This document shows, piece by piece, positions 34,047 to 43,736 of a stretch of 64,000 bases of DNA; the first letter of the stretch is position 1, and each line of letters begins with the position of its first letter. A model generated the notes under the pieces. That model did no database searches and was not told the DNA's origin. It worked only from the letters and a program-made list of their open reading frames with translations. This DNA comes from Thalassotalea_F euphylliae (GTDB lineage Bacteria; Pseudomonadota; Gammaproteobacteria; Enterobacterales; Alteromonadaceae): NCBI RefSeq assembly GCF_042682785.1, contig NZ_JBHUIB010000003.1, positions 558,001 through 622,000 of the forward strand, in the 5' to 3' direction. A program made the translations under genes and the position numbers.

Positions 34047-35429
34047 ATGACAGATAACGAAAATAAACATCAAATAGACCTGCTTCGAGATCCAGTAGCA
34101 AAAACATTAAAGGATATGACCATTCCCATGATTTACGGAATGATCCTATTAATGACATTTAATCTCGTCGATACATTCTTTGTCGGCTTGTTAGGCACGC
34201 AGCCGCTTGCAGCAGTGAGCTTTACCTTTCCTATTACGTTTACTGTTATTAGCTTAGCTATTGGTTTGGGTATCGGTACATCAGCAGTTATTGCAAAGTA
34301 CCTTGGGGCGAATGACAAAGAAGCTGCTAAAGACAGTGCAACGAGTGCTATGTACCTAGCTGCCGCAATTGTTGCCATCATTTCTGCTGTTGGTTACTAC
34401 TACACTGACGAAATCTTTTTGTTGCTGGGCGCAAGCGAAGAACTATTGCCGCTTATTCATGATTACATGGATATTTGGTATCTCGGCAGTGTGTTCTTAA
34501 TTGGTCCAATGATAGGTAATGCGGTGCTTCGTGCATCGGGTGATACACGCACACCGAGCATTATAATGGGGAGTGCCGGTCTTATAAACGCGATACTAGA
34601 CCCTCTCTTTATTTTTGGATTAGGTCCTGTTCCGGCGATGGGGGTCAAAGGCGCTGCAATAGCTACGCTTATCTCTTGGCTGTTTGCGTTGGCTTTTGTG
34701 CTCCATATATTGGTTAACAAACGCAAGTTAGTGCATGCATGCCTCATTCCGTTAAAAACGTTCAATGCTGCCTGTCAGCGCATTTTGCATATCGGTTTAC
34801 CGGCAGCTGGCGCCAACATGTTAACGCCAATTGCAGCAGCGATTATGACTGCCATTATTGCTAAATATGGTGAGCCAGCGGTTGCTGCCTTTGGTGTGGG
34901 TTCGCGCATTGAATCAATCGCTAGCTTAGTCGTTCTTGCAATGTCGATGACGTTACCACCATTTATTAGCCAAAATTTTGGTGCAGGCAATATGGAACGC
35001 GTAGAACAAGCCTATCGAACATCGATCAAGTTTGTCATGGTTTGGCAGGTATTGATTTACGCCGTACTTATATTAGCGTCGCCGTTCATCGCAGATGCGT
35101 TTTCGCAAGAGCAAGAAGTCGCTGATTTAATTAAATTATTTATATATACCTTACCGTTAGGCTATGGCTTACAGGGTATTATTATCCTGACAAACTCATC
35201 GTTTAATGCGCTGCATAAGCCTATGGTTGCGCTTGTTCTATCTGTTATTCGTTTGTTCGTTTGCTACGTGCCTTTGGCATATTTAGGTAGCAAGTTTTAC
35301 GGTATAGAAGGTTTCTTTATTGGTGCGCTATGCGGCAATTTAGTGATGGCCTTTATTTCTTATTATTCATTTACCCGTCAGTTTAGTGATCGTGACGTTG
35401 ATGCTGACGCGGAGCCTCAATCTACATGA
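34047..35429 (+). CDS. MATE-family multidrug/Na+ antiporter
   Basis: The 460-residue protein has twelve hydrophobic helices in two six-helix halves, with MATE motifs 'ANMLTPIAAAIMTAIIAKYG' and 'IPMIYGMILLMTFNLVDTFFVG'. It is an inner-membrane, cation-coupled exporter of drugs or metabolites; the substrate is unknown. The uvrB start overlaps its stop by four bases (ATGA at 35426-35429), so the two are translationally coupled. Confidence 0.92.
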   Translation: MTDNENKHQIDLLRDPVAKTLKDMTIPMIYGMILLMTFNLVDTFFVGLLGTQPLAAVSFTFPITFTVISLAIGLGIGTSAVIAKYLGANDKEAAKDSATSAMYLAAAIVAIISAVGYYYTDEIFLLLGASEELLPLIHDYMDIWYLGSVFLIGPMIGNAVLRASGDTRTPSIIMGSAGLINAILDPLFIFGLGPVPAMGVKGAAIATLISWLFALAFVLHILVNKRKLVHACLIPLKTFNAACQRILHIGLPAAGANMLTPIAAAIMTAIIAKYGEPAVAAFGVGSRIESIASLVVLAMSMTLPPFISQNFGAGNMERVEQAYRTSIKFVMVWQVLIYAVLILASPFIADAFSQEQEVADLIKLFIYTLPLGYGLQGIIILTNSSFNALHKPMVALVLSVIRLFVCYVPLAYLGSKFYGIEGFFIGALCGNLVMAFISYYSFTRQFSDRDVDADAEPQST

Positions 35430-37426
35430 AGTCGTTAGAATTAGTTTCAGATTATACGCCAAGCGGCGATCAGCCTACGGCAATTGCCCAACTGTTAGAA
35501 GGTATTGAGTCTGGTTTAGCACATCAGACATTGCTGGGAGTAACGGGGTCAGGTAAAACTTTTACTGTAGCCAATGTTATTGCGCAGCTTGACCGTCCAA
35601 CTATGATGCTCGCACCGAACAAAACGTTGGCGGCTCAACTTTATGGAGAAATGAAAGAGTTCTTTCCAAATAATGCTGTTGAGTACTTTGTTTCTTACTA
35701 CGACTATTATCAACCCGAAGCCTACGTGCCGACAACAGATACCTTTATCGAAAAGGATGCGTCTATTAATGATCATATTGAGCAGATGCGACTGTCGGCG
35801 ACGAAAGCATTAATGGAAAGACGTGACGTTATTATTGTTGCGTCAGTGTCAGCGATATACGGGCTAGGTGACCCAGATTCTTACTTGCAAATGATGTTGC
35901 ATCTCCGTCAAGGAGACATTATTAATCAACGCGATATTTTACGTAGGCTTGCTGAACTGCAATACACGCGCAATGATGTCGCTTTTCAGCGCGCTACATA
36001 TCGTGTTCGTGGTGATGTTATTGATATATTCCCGGCTGAATCTGATCGTATTGCGTTACGTGTTGAGCTGTTTGACGAAGAAGTGGAAAAGATCAGTGAA
36101 TTTGACCCATTAACTGGTGCTGTTGAGCGTACATTGGCTCGCGTTACCGTTTACCCTAAGACGCATTACGCGACGCCGCGAGACAAAATTTTATCAGCGG
36201 TTGAGTCTATTAAAATAGAACTCAAAGACCGTGCAAAGCAGCTCAAAGATCTGAACAAGCTTATTGAAGAGCAGCGTATAGTTCAGCGCACACAGTTCGA
36301 TATTGAAATGATGACTGAGCTTGGTTATTGCTCAGGTATCGAAAACTATTCCCGATACCTTTCTGGCCGTGCGTCGGGGGAGGCGCCACCGACACTCTTC
36401 GATTATCTGCCTGACGATGGTTTGTTGGTTATTGATGAGTCTCACGTAACTGTGCCTCAAATCGGTGCTATGTACAAAGGCGATCGCTCTCGCAAAGAAA
36501 ATTTGGTGGAGTATGGCTTCCGGTTGCCATCAGCGCTAGATAATCGCCCACTAAAATTTGAAGAATTTGAGGCACTAGCGCCTCAAACAATATATGTATC
36601 AGCCACACCAAGCGATTACGAGTTAGAGAAGTCGAGTGGGGAAGTGGCAGAACAAGTAGTGCGCCCAACGGGTTTGCTAGACCCGCAGATTACTGTGCGT
36701 CCTGTAGATAGCCAAGTTGACGATCTCTTGTCTGAAATCAACAAACGCATACCTATTGGTGAGCGTGTTCTCGCGACTACATTAACTAAGCGTATGGCAG
36801 AAGATCTAACCGACTATTTAGATGAACATAATATCAAAACACGTTATTTGCATTCTGACGTTGATACCGTTGAACGTGTCGAAATTATTCGAGACTTCCG
36901 TTTAGGTAAATTTGATGTGCTTGTCGGCATTAACTTGTTGCGAGAAGGTCTTGATATGCCAGAAGTTTCTCTGGTGGCAATTTTAGATGCCGACAAAGAA
37001 GGCTTTCTTCGCTCTGAACGCTCTTTAATTCAAACTATCGGTCGTGCAGCACGTAACGTTAACGGCCATGCTATTTTGTATGCAGACAGAATTACCGGTT
37101 CTATGCGACGTGCTATCGATGAAACAGACCGACGTCGTGACAAGCAAGCTGCATACAACGAAGCCAACAATATTACGCCGAAGGGTGTAGTGCGTAAGAT
37201 AACAGATGTTATGGATGTTGGCGTCGATCCTGAATCAGAGCTTATCGCTAAGAAAGTGGCTGAAAAAGCGGCTCATTACAAAGTCATGTCGTTTGATGAT
37301 ATTGAAGAGAAAGCAAAGCAGCTTGAAGCAAACATGTTAGAGCATGCGAAAAACCTAGAGTTTGAACAAGCTGCTGCGGTTAGAGACGAAATTGCGCAAT
37401 TACGCGACCAACAACTTCGCCGTTAA
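35426..37426 (+). CDS. uvrB: excinuclease ABC subunit B
   Basis: UvrB is the damage-verifying helicase-like subunit of nucleotide excision repair. The 666-residue protein shows Walker A GVTGSGKT (38-45), the beta-hairpin motif YYDYYQPEAYVP that probes for damage, the helicase motifs, and a C-terminal UVR coiled coil contacting UvrC (LEANMLEHAKNLEFEQAAAVRDEI). Length and features are complete. Its start overlaps the MATE stop by four bases. I saw no LexA box upstream of either gene. Confidence 0.97.
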   Translation: MKSLELVSDYTPSGDQPTAIAQLLEGIESGLAHQTLLGVTGSGKTFTVANVIAQLDRPTMMLAPNKTLAAQLYGEMKEFFPNNAVEYFVSYYDYYQPEAYVPTTDTFIEKDASINDHIEQMRLSATKALMERRDVIIVASVSAIYGLGDPDSYLQMMLHLRQGDIINQRDILRRLAELQYTRNDVAFQRATYRVRGDVIDIFPAESDRIALRVELFDEEVEKISEFDPLTGAVERTLARVTVYPKTHYATPRDKILSAVESIKIELKDRAKQLKDLNKLIEEQRIVQRTQFDIEMMTELGYCSGIENYSRYLSGRASGEAPPTLFDYLPDDGLLVIDESHVTVPQIGAMYKGDRSRKENLVEYGFRLPSALDNRPLKFEEFEALAPQTIYVSATPSDYELEKSSGEVAEQVVRPTGLLDPQITVRPVDSQVDDLLSEINKRIPIGERVLATTLTKRMAEDLTDYLDEHNIKTRYLHSDVDTVERVEIIRDFRLGKFDVLVGINLLREGLDMPEVSLVAILDADKEGFLRSERSLIQTIGRAARNVNGHAILYADRITGSMRRAIDETDRRRDKQAAYNEANNITPKGVVRKITDVMDVGVDPESELIAKKVAEKAAHYKVMSFDDIEEKAKQLEANMLEHAKNLEFEQAAAVRDEIAQLRDQQLRR

Positions 37427-37436
37427 TGAATTATTT

Positions 37437-37649
37437 CTATTTTAATTCGGGCATTGAATAACGTGTAATGATGTCGGCAACGGCATCGCTATTACAATGT
37501 GTAAGATTACTAATTTCTTCAATAATTTTGTCCTGTACATCAACAGGAAACAGCATTAATTGCTCCAAATACAAATGGGCTTGTGTTTCATTGTTGCAAT
37601 TAATCATGTTGGCTAAATGCATGGCATGATTTTTCCAAATAGCACTCAT
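37437..37649 (-). CDS. small unknown cytosolic protein, convergent to uvrB
   Basis: The 70-residue product has no signal or membrane segment and appears helical, with a run of Leu/Met (LYLEQLMLFPVDVQDKIIEEIS) and two cysteines. AGAGGA about 9 bases before the ATG supports it as a real gene. It ends 10 bases past the uvrB stop. I recognise no family. It is plausible but unproven. Confidence 0.6.
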   Translation of the reverse strand: MSAIWKNHAMHLANMINCNNETQAHLYLEQLMLFPVDVQDKIIEEISNLTHCNSDAVADIITRYSMPELK

Positions 37650-37885
37650 AAATACATCCTCTTTTTATCAGTGGGTTCATTTATAAGTGTAGTGCATTTG
37701 GCTGCAAACCTTATATTCATTGGTTATGTAAAGAAATGGTCGCCAATTTGACAGTTATAAATAGCACAAGATAGACGAGAATATTTTATATAAATATTCG
37801 CGAATTCAATTAACAAGCGGTAAAATTCCGCGTCTAATTTATCAGGTGTCGTAGCCTTGATAACGCAGTGAGAATAGAAAATTTT

Positions 37886-38482
37886 ATGTCTGAAATTAGA
37901 GCCCGAGTAAATCTTAAAGTAGGCCCCAAAAGTGACATCGATGCTGAAATCATTAGCTTTACCTGCTTTGATAAAGACAATGAACATGTTGCTATAGTCT
38001 TTAAACAAGCCGATATAAAACAAGAAGCTCCGATTGTTCGTGTGCATTCAGAATGTTTAACAGGCGATGTTTTTCACTCGTCCCGTTGTGACTGTGGAGA
38101 GCAACTTGATGAAAGCATCGACATTATGTCTAAGCAGGGCGGTATTATTCTTTATATGCGTCAGGAAGGTAGAGGTATTGGCCTTTACAATAAAATTGAT
38201 GCATATGTATTGCAAAGCCAAGGTCTAAATACATATCAAGCTAATAATGAATTAGGTTTTGATGATGACCAGCGCAGTTTTGAGCACGCTATAGCCATGC
38301 TTAACGGATTAGATATATCTAAGTTTAAGCTGCTAACTAACAATCCTAAAAAGGCTAAAGCGCTTGCTGAGCATTTTACTGTGGTAGAGGTTATCAATAC
38401 GAAAGTTCACCTCAAACAAGACAATGCTGACTACCTTGCTGCCAAAAAGGCACATGGTAATCATAATATTGACCTAGATTAG
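37886..38482 (+). CDS. ribA: GTP cyclohydrolase II
   Basis: RibA opens GTP to 2,5-diamino-6-ribosylamino-4(3H)-pyrimidinone 5'-phosphate, the first committed step of riboflavin synthesis. Zn ligands Cys57, Cys68 and Cys70 (SECLTGD...SRCDCGEQL) and the catalytic RQEGRGIGLYNKI block are intact. ATG 37886 gives 198 residues, near the E. coli length; the GTG at 37868 is an in-frame alternative. No strong ribosome binding site precedes either. It lies alone, not with other rib genes. Confidence 0.95.
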   Translation: MSEIRARVNLKVGPKSDIDAEIISFTCFDKDNEHVAIVFKQADIKQEAPIVRVHSECLTGDVFHSSRCDCGEQLDESIDIMSKQGGIILYMRQEGRGIGLYNKIDAYVLQSQGLNTYQANNELGFDDDQRSFEHAIAMLNGLDISKFKLLTNNPKKAKALAEHFTVVEVINTKVHLKQDNADYLAAKKAHGNHNIDLD

Positions 38483-38490
38483 TGTAGATT

Positions 38491-40281
38491 ATGCGCCGCA
38501 GCCATCACCCAGATTATGAAGTCACTGAAATAAACTGGCGTGTGCTAAAAACGCTGTGGCCTTATTTAACAGAGTTTAAATTGAGAATCAGTATTGCTGT
38601 AGCGTGTTTGATTCTTACAAAAATAGCGTCTGTATACCTGCCATTTATCCTCAAAGACCTTGTGGATACGCTAGATACGCAAACATCCAATAAAATTTAT
38701 CTTGTCCCGCTAGGCTTGGTGGCTGCCTATGGATTGGTTCGATTTTCCATCGTTATTTTTGCCGAAATACGTGACACCTTGTTTGGTCGCGTGACAGAGC
38801 GAGCCATTCGGCGAATTGGGTTAAAAGTCTTTCAGCACCTCCATCAGTTAGAGCTTAATTTTCATCTAAATCGGCAAACCGGAGGACTGTCTCGCGATAT
38901 TGATCGTGGTACTTCAGGCATTAGTTTTTTGATGCGCTTTATGGTTTTCAATATTGTGCCAACATTGTTTGAAATACTGCTTGTTGTTGGCATTCTTGGT
39001 TACAACTATGGCATTGGTTTTTCTTTGATGGTGCTTGTGTCGATTTTGACTTATGTAGCCTATTCTGTAAAAGCGACAGAATGGCGAACCGGTTACATCA
39101 GACAGGCCAATAAGGCCGATTCTTCGAGTAATACTCGTGCTATCGATAGCTTGTTAAACTATGAAACGGTGAAATATTTTACTAACGAAGACTATGAAGC
39201 AAAGGCGTATGACGCTCAATTAGCTGAATGGGAAAAGGCTAAAATAAAAAACCGATTGTCACTGTTTGCCTTAAATGGTGGGCAGGCGTTAATTATTGCT
39301 ATTTCTATGACAGTAATGCTAGCGATGGCTGCTTATCAAGTGACCTATGAGGCTATGACATTGGGTGATTTCGTCTTGATTAACGCGTTTATGATGCAGT
39401 TGTTTCTACCATTGAACTTTTTAGGTTTTGTTTATCGAGAGATAAAAGGATCAATGGCCAATATTGAACACATGTTTAGTTTATTGTCGAAAAAGCCTCA
39501 AGTGACAGACGGGCCCAATGCCAAACCATTAGCGGTGCAATCGAGCCAAATTGAATTTCGAGATGTGGTTTTTAATTACGATGAGCGTCGCACAGTGATA
39601 GACAATATCAACCTAACCATTATGCCTGGGCAAAAAGTCGCCGTAGTGGGTGATAGTGGCTCAGGTAAATCTACATTAGTGAAGTTACTGTTTCGATTTT
39701 ACGATCCTGTAGCTGGCGCTATTTATATTGATGGGCAAGATATCGCAACTGTTCAACAAACAAGTTTGCGCGCGCATATCGGTATTGTTCCTCAAGATAC
39801 TGTGCTCTTCAACGATACTCTATTTGCTAACATTCAGTACGGTAACCCACGCGCCGATAGAAGCGATGTTTGGCGAGCGATTGAAATGGCGCACCTAAAA
39901 ACGTTTATCAACGAATTGCCTGATAAAGAAAACACCATGGTCGGTGAACGAGGCTTGAAGCTATCTGGTGGTGAAAAGCAGCGTGTAGCAATTGCAAGAA
40001 CTATTTTAAAGAACCCATCCATACTTGTTTTTGATGAGGCAACTTCATCGCTAGATAGTCACTCTGAAAGGGCTATTTTGAATGCGATGAAGGAAGTGAG
40101 CTTGGGCAAAACATCTTTGGTGATAGCACATCGCCTTTCAACCGTTGTTGATGCAGATGAAATAGTTGTGATGCGTAAAGGTCGCGTTGTTGAACAAGGA
40201 AGTCATCACACGTTATTAGCTAAGAATGGTGTTTATGCGTCAATGTGGGCACTTCAACAAAATGAAAAACGCGCTCTCTGA
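38491..40281 (+). CDS. ATM1-type ABC exporter (fused permease and ATPase)
   Basis: The 596-residue half-transporter has an N-terminal six-helix membrane domain and a C-terminal ATPase: Walker A GDSGSGKST (387-395), signature LSGGEKQR, Walker B ILVFDEATSSLD and the H-loop in VIAHRLSTV. The N-terminal motif (WRVLKTLWPYL...RISIAVACLILTKI) matches the ABCB/ATM1 heavy-metal and glutathione-conjugate branch. It probably exports a glutathione- or metal-linked compound across the inner membrane. Its start is 9 bases after ribA, so they are likely co-transcribed, although no functional link is known. Confidence 0.93.
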   Translation: MRRSHHPDYEVTEINWRVLKTLWPYLTEFKLRISIAVACLILTKIASVYLPFILKDLVDTLDTQTSNKIYLVPLGLVAAYGLVRFSIVIFAEIRDTLFGRVTERAIRRIGLKVFQHLHQLELNFHLNRQTGGLSRDIDRGTSGISFLMRFMVFNIVPTLFEILLVVGILGYNYGIGFSLMVLVSILTYVAYSVKATEWRTGYIRQANKADSSSNTRAIDSLLNYETVKYFTNEDYEAKAYDAQLAEWEKAKIKNRLSLFALNGGQALIIAISMTVMLAMAAYQVTYEAMTLGDFVLINAFMMQLFLPLNFLGFVYREIKGSMANIEHMFSLLSKKPQVTDGPNAKPLAVQSSQIEFRDVVFNYDERRTVIDNINLTIMPGQKVAVVGDSGSGKSTLVKLLFRFYDPVAGAIYIDGQDIATVQQTSLRAHIGIVPQDTVLFNDTLFANIQYGNPRADRSDVWRAIEMAHLKTFINELPDKENTMVGERGLKLSGGEKQRVAIARTILKNPSILVFDEATSSLDSHSERAILNAMKEVSLGKTSLVIAHRLSTVVDADEIVVMRKGRVVEQGSHHTLLAKNGVYASMWALQQNEKRAL

Positions 40282-40328
40282 GCGTATACAATGAATAGAT
40301 TACTAAAGTTACAGAGCTAAAACAGCCA

Positions 40329-40877
40329 ATGAATCAACAACACCCTGCATTAGTGGCCACGCAAAAATGGCTTGAAGATATCGTTATTGGGTTGAATTTT
40401 TGCCCGTTCGCTAAAAAAGAGTTTATCAATGGCACTATCCATTATGAAATATCAACGGCAGGGCAATTAGATAAAGCATTAGAGGTTATTGCAGAGCAAT
40501 GCCAGAAACTAATGGAAAATGATGACATTGAAACGACACTGGTTATTTACTCGCTCGGTTTTCGCCGGTTTGAGCAGTATTTGGATTTAGTTGAATACGC
40601 CAATGATTTGCTCATTGAATTCGGCTTTGAAGGTGACATACAAATAGCCAGCTTTCATCCTGACTATGTTTTTGATGGTGAAGATGAGCATTCACCTAGC
40701 CACTACACTAATCGTTCTCCATACCCCACCATTCATTTGATTAGAGAAGCAAGCATGGAGAAGGTACTGTCGGTGTATAAGGATCCTGAGCTAATTCCGG
40801 AAAATAATATCGCGTTGACAGAAGAAAAGGGCGCGGCTTTTTTTCGACAGTATTTAGCAAAAATTAAAAAAATGTAA
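40329..40877 (+). CDS. DUF1415 protein
   Basis: The 182-residue cytosolic protein matches DUF1415: near the start 'TQKWLEDIVIGLNFCPFAK', centrally 'IQIASFHPDYVFDG', and 'NRSPYPTIHLIREASMEKVL'. The conserved Cys and His/Asp residues suggest a catalytic or metal site, but no function is established. It is 47 bases downstream of the ABC exporter gene. Confidence 0.88.
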   Translation: MNQQHPALVATQKWLEDIVIGLNFCPFAKKEFINGTIHYEISTAGQLDKALEVIAEQCQKLMENDDIETTLVIYSLGFRRFEQYLDLVEYANDLLIEFGFEGDIQIASFHPDYVFDGEDEHSPSHYTNRSPYPTIHLIREASMEKVLSVYKDPELIPENNIALTEEKGAAFFRQYLAKIKKM

Positions 40878-41266
40878 CCCGAACAATATTTGTACAATTT
40901 GTAACAGCAAGGTAGCAAATGCTGACAGTTGTATTGCGAACAATTATCTATGATTAGACCGTTGATAGATGAATTGGAGCAATATTATGAGTGCGTTATA
41001 CAAAGGCAAACGTTATTACTTTAATTCGTTTGACGAACTTTGGCAGTTTTATGCGCAACAATTAAAGCCAACTGTAAAATCAAACGCAGCATAAGCACGC
41101 AATTGTTGTTGTGAAATTCACATTTCTCAATAATCTATCTGTCTAAAAAATCCACAGATTAAATTACCTAATTCGGGTACAATAGCCGCCAATTCACCCA
41201 CAGACTGCATTATTTCGGCGAAACTATTCGTAAAATCGCAGGTAACTATTAAGTTAAAGGTTGTAC
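40878..41266 (+). other. region between DUF1415 and the six-helix membrane protein
   Basis: It contains the 35-residue ORF at 40987-41094 (listed separately). The remainder shows no ORF. No terminator with a T-run was found between DUF1415 and the small ORF. Confidence 0.45.
40987..41094 (+). CDS. small unknown protein of 35 residues
   Basis: ATG 40987 is preceded by GGAG at 40976-40979 with a 7-base spacer, and runs 35 codons to TAA. The product (MSALYKGKRYYFNSFDELWQ then FYAQQLKPTVKSNAA) is aromatic-rich, basic and soluble. The good ribosome binding site and sensible composition favour a genuine small gene in the otherwise empty 389-base gap. No family is recognised. Confidence 0.55.
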   Translation: MSALYKGKRYYFNSFDELWQFYAQQLKPTVKSNAA

Positions 41267-42055
41267 GTGGAAGAGAAAAACGTAATTGAAATTGGTGGAA
41301 GTGTTGATAAAGCCCTAAAAGGTGAATACGTTATTACACCCAAAAAAGTGCTTGAAGAAGCTTGGCGTAATACACATACCACGCGCTGGACGATTAACGT
41401 TGGCTTATTATTCGTGATGGTACTTGGAATGCTTTCGTCAGTAATAGTGAGCAGCTATTTGGGCGGTATTGAAAAAGTCTTTGAAGATCCTCAAGCAAGT
41501 CTTGTACTAAATATCGTTGTTACCATCGTTATTTGGCCATTTTTAGCTGGTGTAGAGATGATGGGCGTTCTGCATGCCGTTGGCTTGAAAACCCAGCCTA
41601 AATTGATTTTTGCGTTTCTAAAGCGTGGTAGTTGGGTGGCATTGTGTGCAGTATTAACATCGCTATTCATTAGCCTAGGCCTGCAGTTACTCATTATACC
41701 GGGTATTTTCCTCGCCGTTGCGTTGTCACTCACAATACCTTTGGTTGTCGAAAAGAAAATGTCTCCTGCAAACGCTATTGTTACGTCAATTAAAGCGTTG
41801 CGTTTTCAGTGGTTTAATATTTTCTTGGTTTATTTGGCATTAGTTGGTGCGTTGTTATTGGCACTCTTGCCAATGGCATTAACTGCGCAGTCTGAATTAA
41901 TGATTTTTGCAGGCGTTATTTTTATTGTCATGATGACATATATCGCACCGCTGTATTACAACGTAAAAGGCATTTTATACCGCGAAATTTTCGGCATGAA
42001 GCTTCATGCTGTGCATGCAGATAAGCCCATGGTAGATGATACCTTTATAGCTTAG
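41267..42055 (+). CDS. polytopic membrane protein of unknown function
   Basis: GTG 41267 is chosen because AAAGG (41256-41260) lies 6 bases upstream; the TTG at 41261 is the alternative. The 262-residue product has a short cytoplasmic N-terminus with VITPKKVLEEAWRNTH, then about six hydrophobic helices from residue 47 to 240 and a polar tail. The arrangement recalls BPSS1780-type or Yip1-like bacterial membrane proteins, but I cannot place it. The next gene begins 30 bases downstream. Confidence 0.75.
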   Translation: MEEKNVIEIGGSVDKALKGEYVITPKKVLEEAWRNTHTTRWTINVGLLFVMVLGMLSSVIVSSYLGGIEKVFEDPQASLVLNIVVTIVIWPFLAGVEMMGVLHAVGLKTQPKLIFAFLKRGSWVALCAVLTSLFISLGLQLLIIPGIFLAVALSLTIPLVVEKKMSPANAIVTSIKALRFQWFNIFLVYLALVGALLLALLPMALTAQSELMIFAGVIFIVMMTYIAPLYYNVKGILYREIFGMKLHAVHADKPMVDDTFIA

Positions 42056-42085
42056 TGCTCGTTTTCAATGGATTGTTAATTGATT

Positions 42086-42928
42086 ATGTTAAAAAGAATC
42101 AGCGTTATTGTCGGTGCATTTGCCTTTCTTTATATGTTGGCTCGGCCCTTTCTTGTCGAGTTGCCAGTCAAAGAGGAAGAAAAGCCAGCGCTGCCAAAAG
42201 TTGAAGAAAAGCCAGCTCCACCACCTGAAAAACCTCTTCATAATGTGGCATTACCAAACTTTGGTGATATCAAAGACGTTCGAATGAAAAAGCAGGCATT
42301 TTTTAGTTTTATCCGACCTGCGGTTGAGGAAAAAAATAAGGAGATAATGGCACAACGTCGACAAGTGGAAAGCATGTTGGAGGCAGTTTCTCTTGGTGAG
42401 CCCTTATCAGCTGAGCAAGCTGAAAATCTTGCAAAACTAGCCAAACAATATCGCGTCAAATCGAGCGCCTCTCAGCTTGAACAGTTACATGCGCTTCATA
42501 TTAAAGTCGACGTAATTCCCAGCGCACTTGTGCTCGTCCAGGCGGCCAATGAGTCGGCATGGGGTACATCACGCTTTGCTAGAATAGGACTCAATTTTTT
42601 TGGTATTTGGTGTTACAAGAAAGGGTGTGGCATGGTGCCGCGTTCTCGAAATGCTGGTGCAAACCATGAAGTCCAAGCGTTTCAAAGTGTAGACGAAGCA
42701 GTTACTCGTTATTTGAATAACATCAATACCAACAATGCTTACATTATGTTTAGAGCCATCCGAAAGCAGCTAAGAGAGCAAGAACAGCCATTGATACCAG
42801 AGATATTGGCGACAGGGTTGCTACCTTATTCTGAGCGAGGTTCAGATTATGTTATAGAGTTAACGGATATGCTAAGACATAATCAGCGCTATTTGGATAT
42901 TCCAACTATTTCGGCGGTTTCTCCTTAG
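42086..42928 (+). CDS. Bax-like glucosaminidase-domain protein
   Basis: The 280-residue protein has an N-terminal signal anchor (about residues 5-24), a Pro/Glu/Lys-rich stalk (about 28-55) and a C-terminal endo-beta-N-acetylglucosaminidase (FlgJ/Bax-like) domain. The catalytic Glu156 is in VQAANESAWGTSRFA, followed by NFFGIWCYKKGCG. Its expected role is cleavage of peptidoglycan glycan strands in the periplasm, possibly for envelope remodelling. ATG 42086 is preferred to the TTG at 42080. It is convergent with the Tsx-like gene, with 26 bases between. Confidence 0.87.
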   Translation: MLKRISVIVGAFAFLYMLARPFLVELPVKEEEKPALPKVEEKPAPPPEKPLHNVALPNFGDIKDVRMKKQAFFSFIRPAVEEKNKEIMAQRRQVESMLEAVSLGEPLSAEQAENLAKLAKQYRVKSSASQLEQLHALHIKVDVIPSALVLVQAANESAWGTSRFARIGLNFFGIWCYKKGCGMVPRSRNAGANHEVQAFQSVDEAVTRYLNNINTNNAYIMFRAIRKQLREQEQPLIPEILATGLLPYSERGSDYVIELTDMLRHNQRYLDIPTISAVSP

Positions 42929-42954
42929 GAGCGAGCCGCCGCTGCTAAAGTAGG

Positions 42955-43734
42955 TTACAAGTAGAGTTTAACCATTAGGCTAACAACGCTTTCATTGTCC
43001 AGCCCTTCAATGCCGAATTTATTACGCCAGTAGCTATACTCAATTCCGACGTCAATGGTATTCGGGTTGCCAAAATAATTGCCTACGTCGACGCGAAATT
43101 GGGGATTGAAATGAAAATCTGCTGCATGGTCATCTGCTGCTGACGCCCAATCAAAATAGCCGTCAAACATGAACTTGTGATTGCCAAATTCAATAGGATA
43201 GCCCCACGCTACTGTTAGCTGAACATCGTTGTCTACCAACTCATTGTTCGACGCATAGACATTAGCATTGAAAAAGTTAAATCCCGGTACTTGCCACGAT
43301 GTGCCAAACCCTAACAGGTAGTTATCAAACCCTTGACTGAAATCCGACTCTGAAACCGTGCTGTGCTCCCACATGCTGGCTACAAAGGTATCACTGAGGG
43401 CAGGTATGGGTAATTTTATGCCTAGGGCATAATCCAAACTGAGTCGGGCAGAAACTTCACCGTACGTTTCTTTGTGCTCAGGATTCTGTTTATCTGCTTT
43501 TGCATCAATTCTATCCATAAACATAAATACATCGCCCCAGTTATGGCCGGAAGTGTGTTCCAAGGTGAATACGTTTATGCTGTCGTTGGTTAAGACTTCA
43601 AAGTCGCTGGTGTTTTTTAAGTAGCTAAGGCTGTTTTTACTCCACAGTGTTTCTGCAACTGCAGGCGACATAATCATTGGGAACAGAAGCACTGAACAAA
43701 TCTGAGCTGTTCGAATTTTAGAAGACATAGTCAT
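42955..43734 (-). CDS. OmpK/Tsx-like nucleoside-specific outer-membrane channel
   Basis: The 259-residue protein has a signal peptide (ending PAVAETLWS) and the Tsx/OmpK barrel pattern: 'NDSINVFTLEHTSGHNWGDVFMFMD' near the start and paired strands ending 'VSLMVKLYL'. Family members admit nucleosides and related solutes. It begins 2 bases after the NCS2 purine permease stop on the same strand, which strongly suggests an operon for uptake of purines from outer to inner membrane. ATG 43734 (MTM) is used; ATG 43728 is an alternative. Confidence 0.88.
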   Translation of the reverse strand: MTMSSKIRTAQICSVLLFPMIMSPAVAETLWSKNSLSYLKNTSDFEVLTNDSINVFTLEHTSGHNWGDVFMFMDRIDAKADKQNPEHKETYGEVSARLSLDYALGIKLPIPALSDTFVASMWEHSTVSESDFSQGFDNYLLGFGTSWQVPGFNFFNANVYASNNELVDNDVQLTVAWGYPIEFGNHKFMFDGYFDWASAADDHAADFHFNPQFRVDVGNYFGNPNTIDVGIEYSYWRNKFGIEGLDNESVVSLMVKLYL

Positions 43735-43736
43735 TG

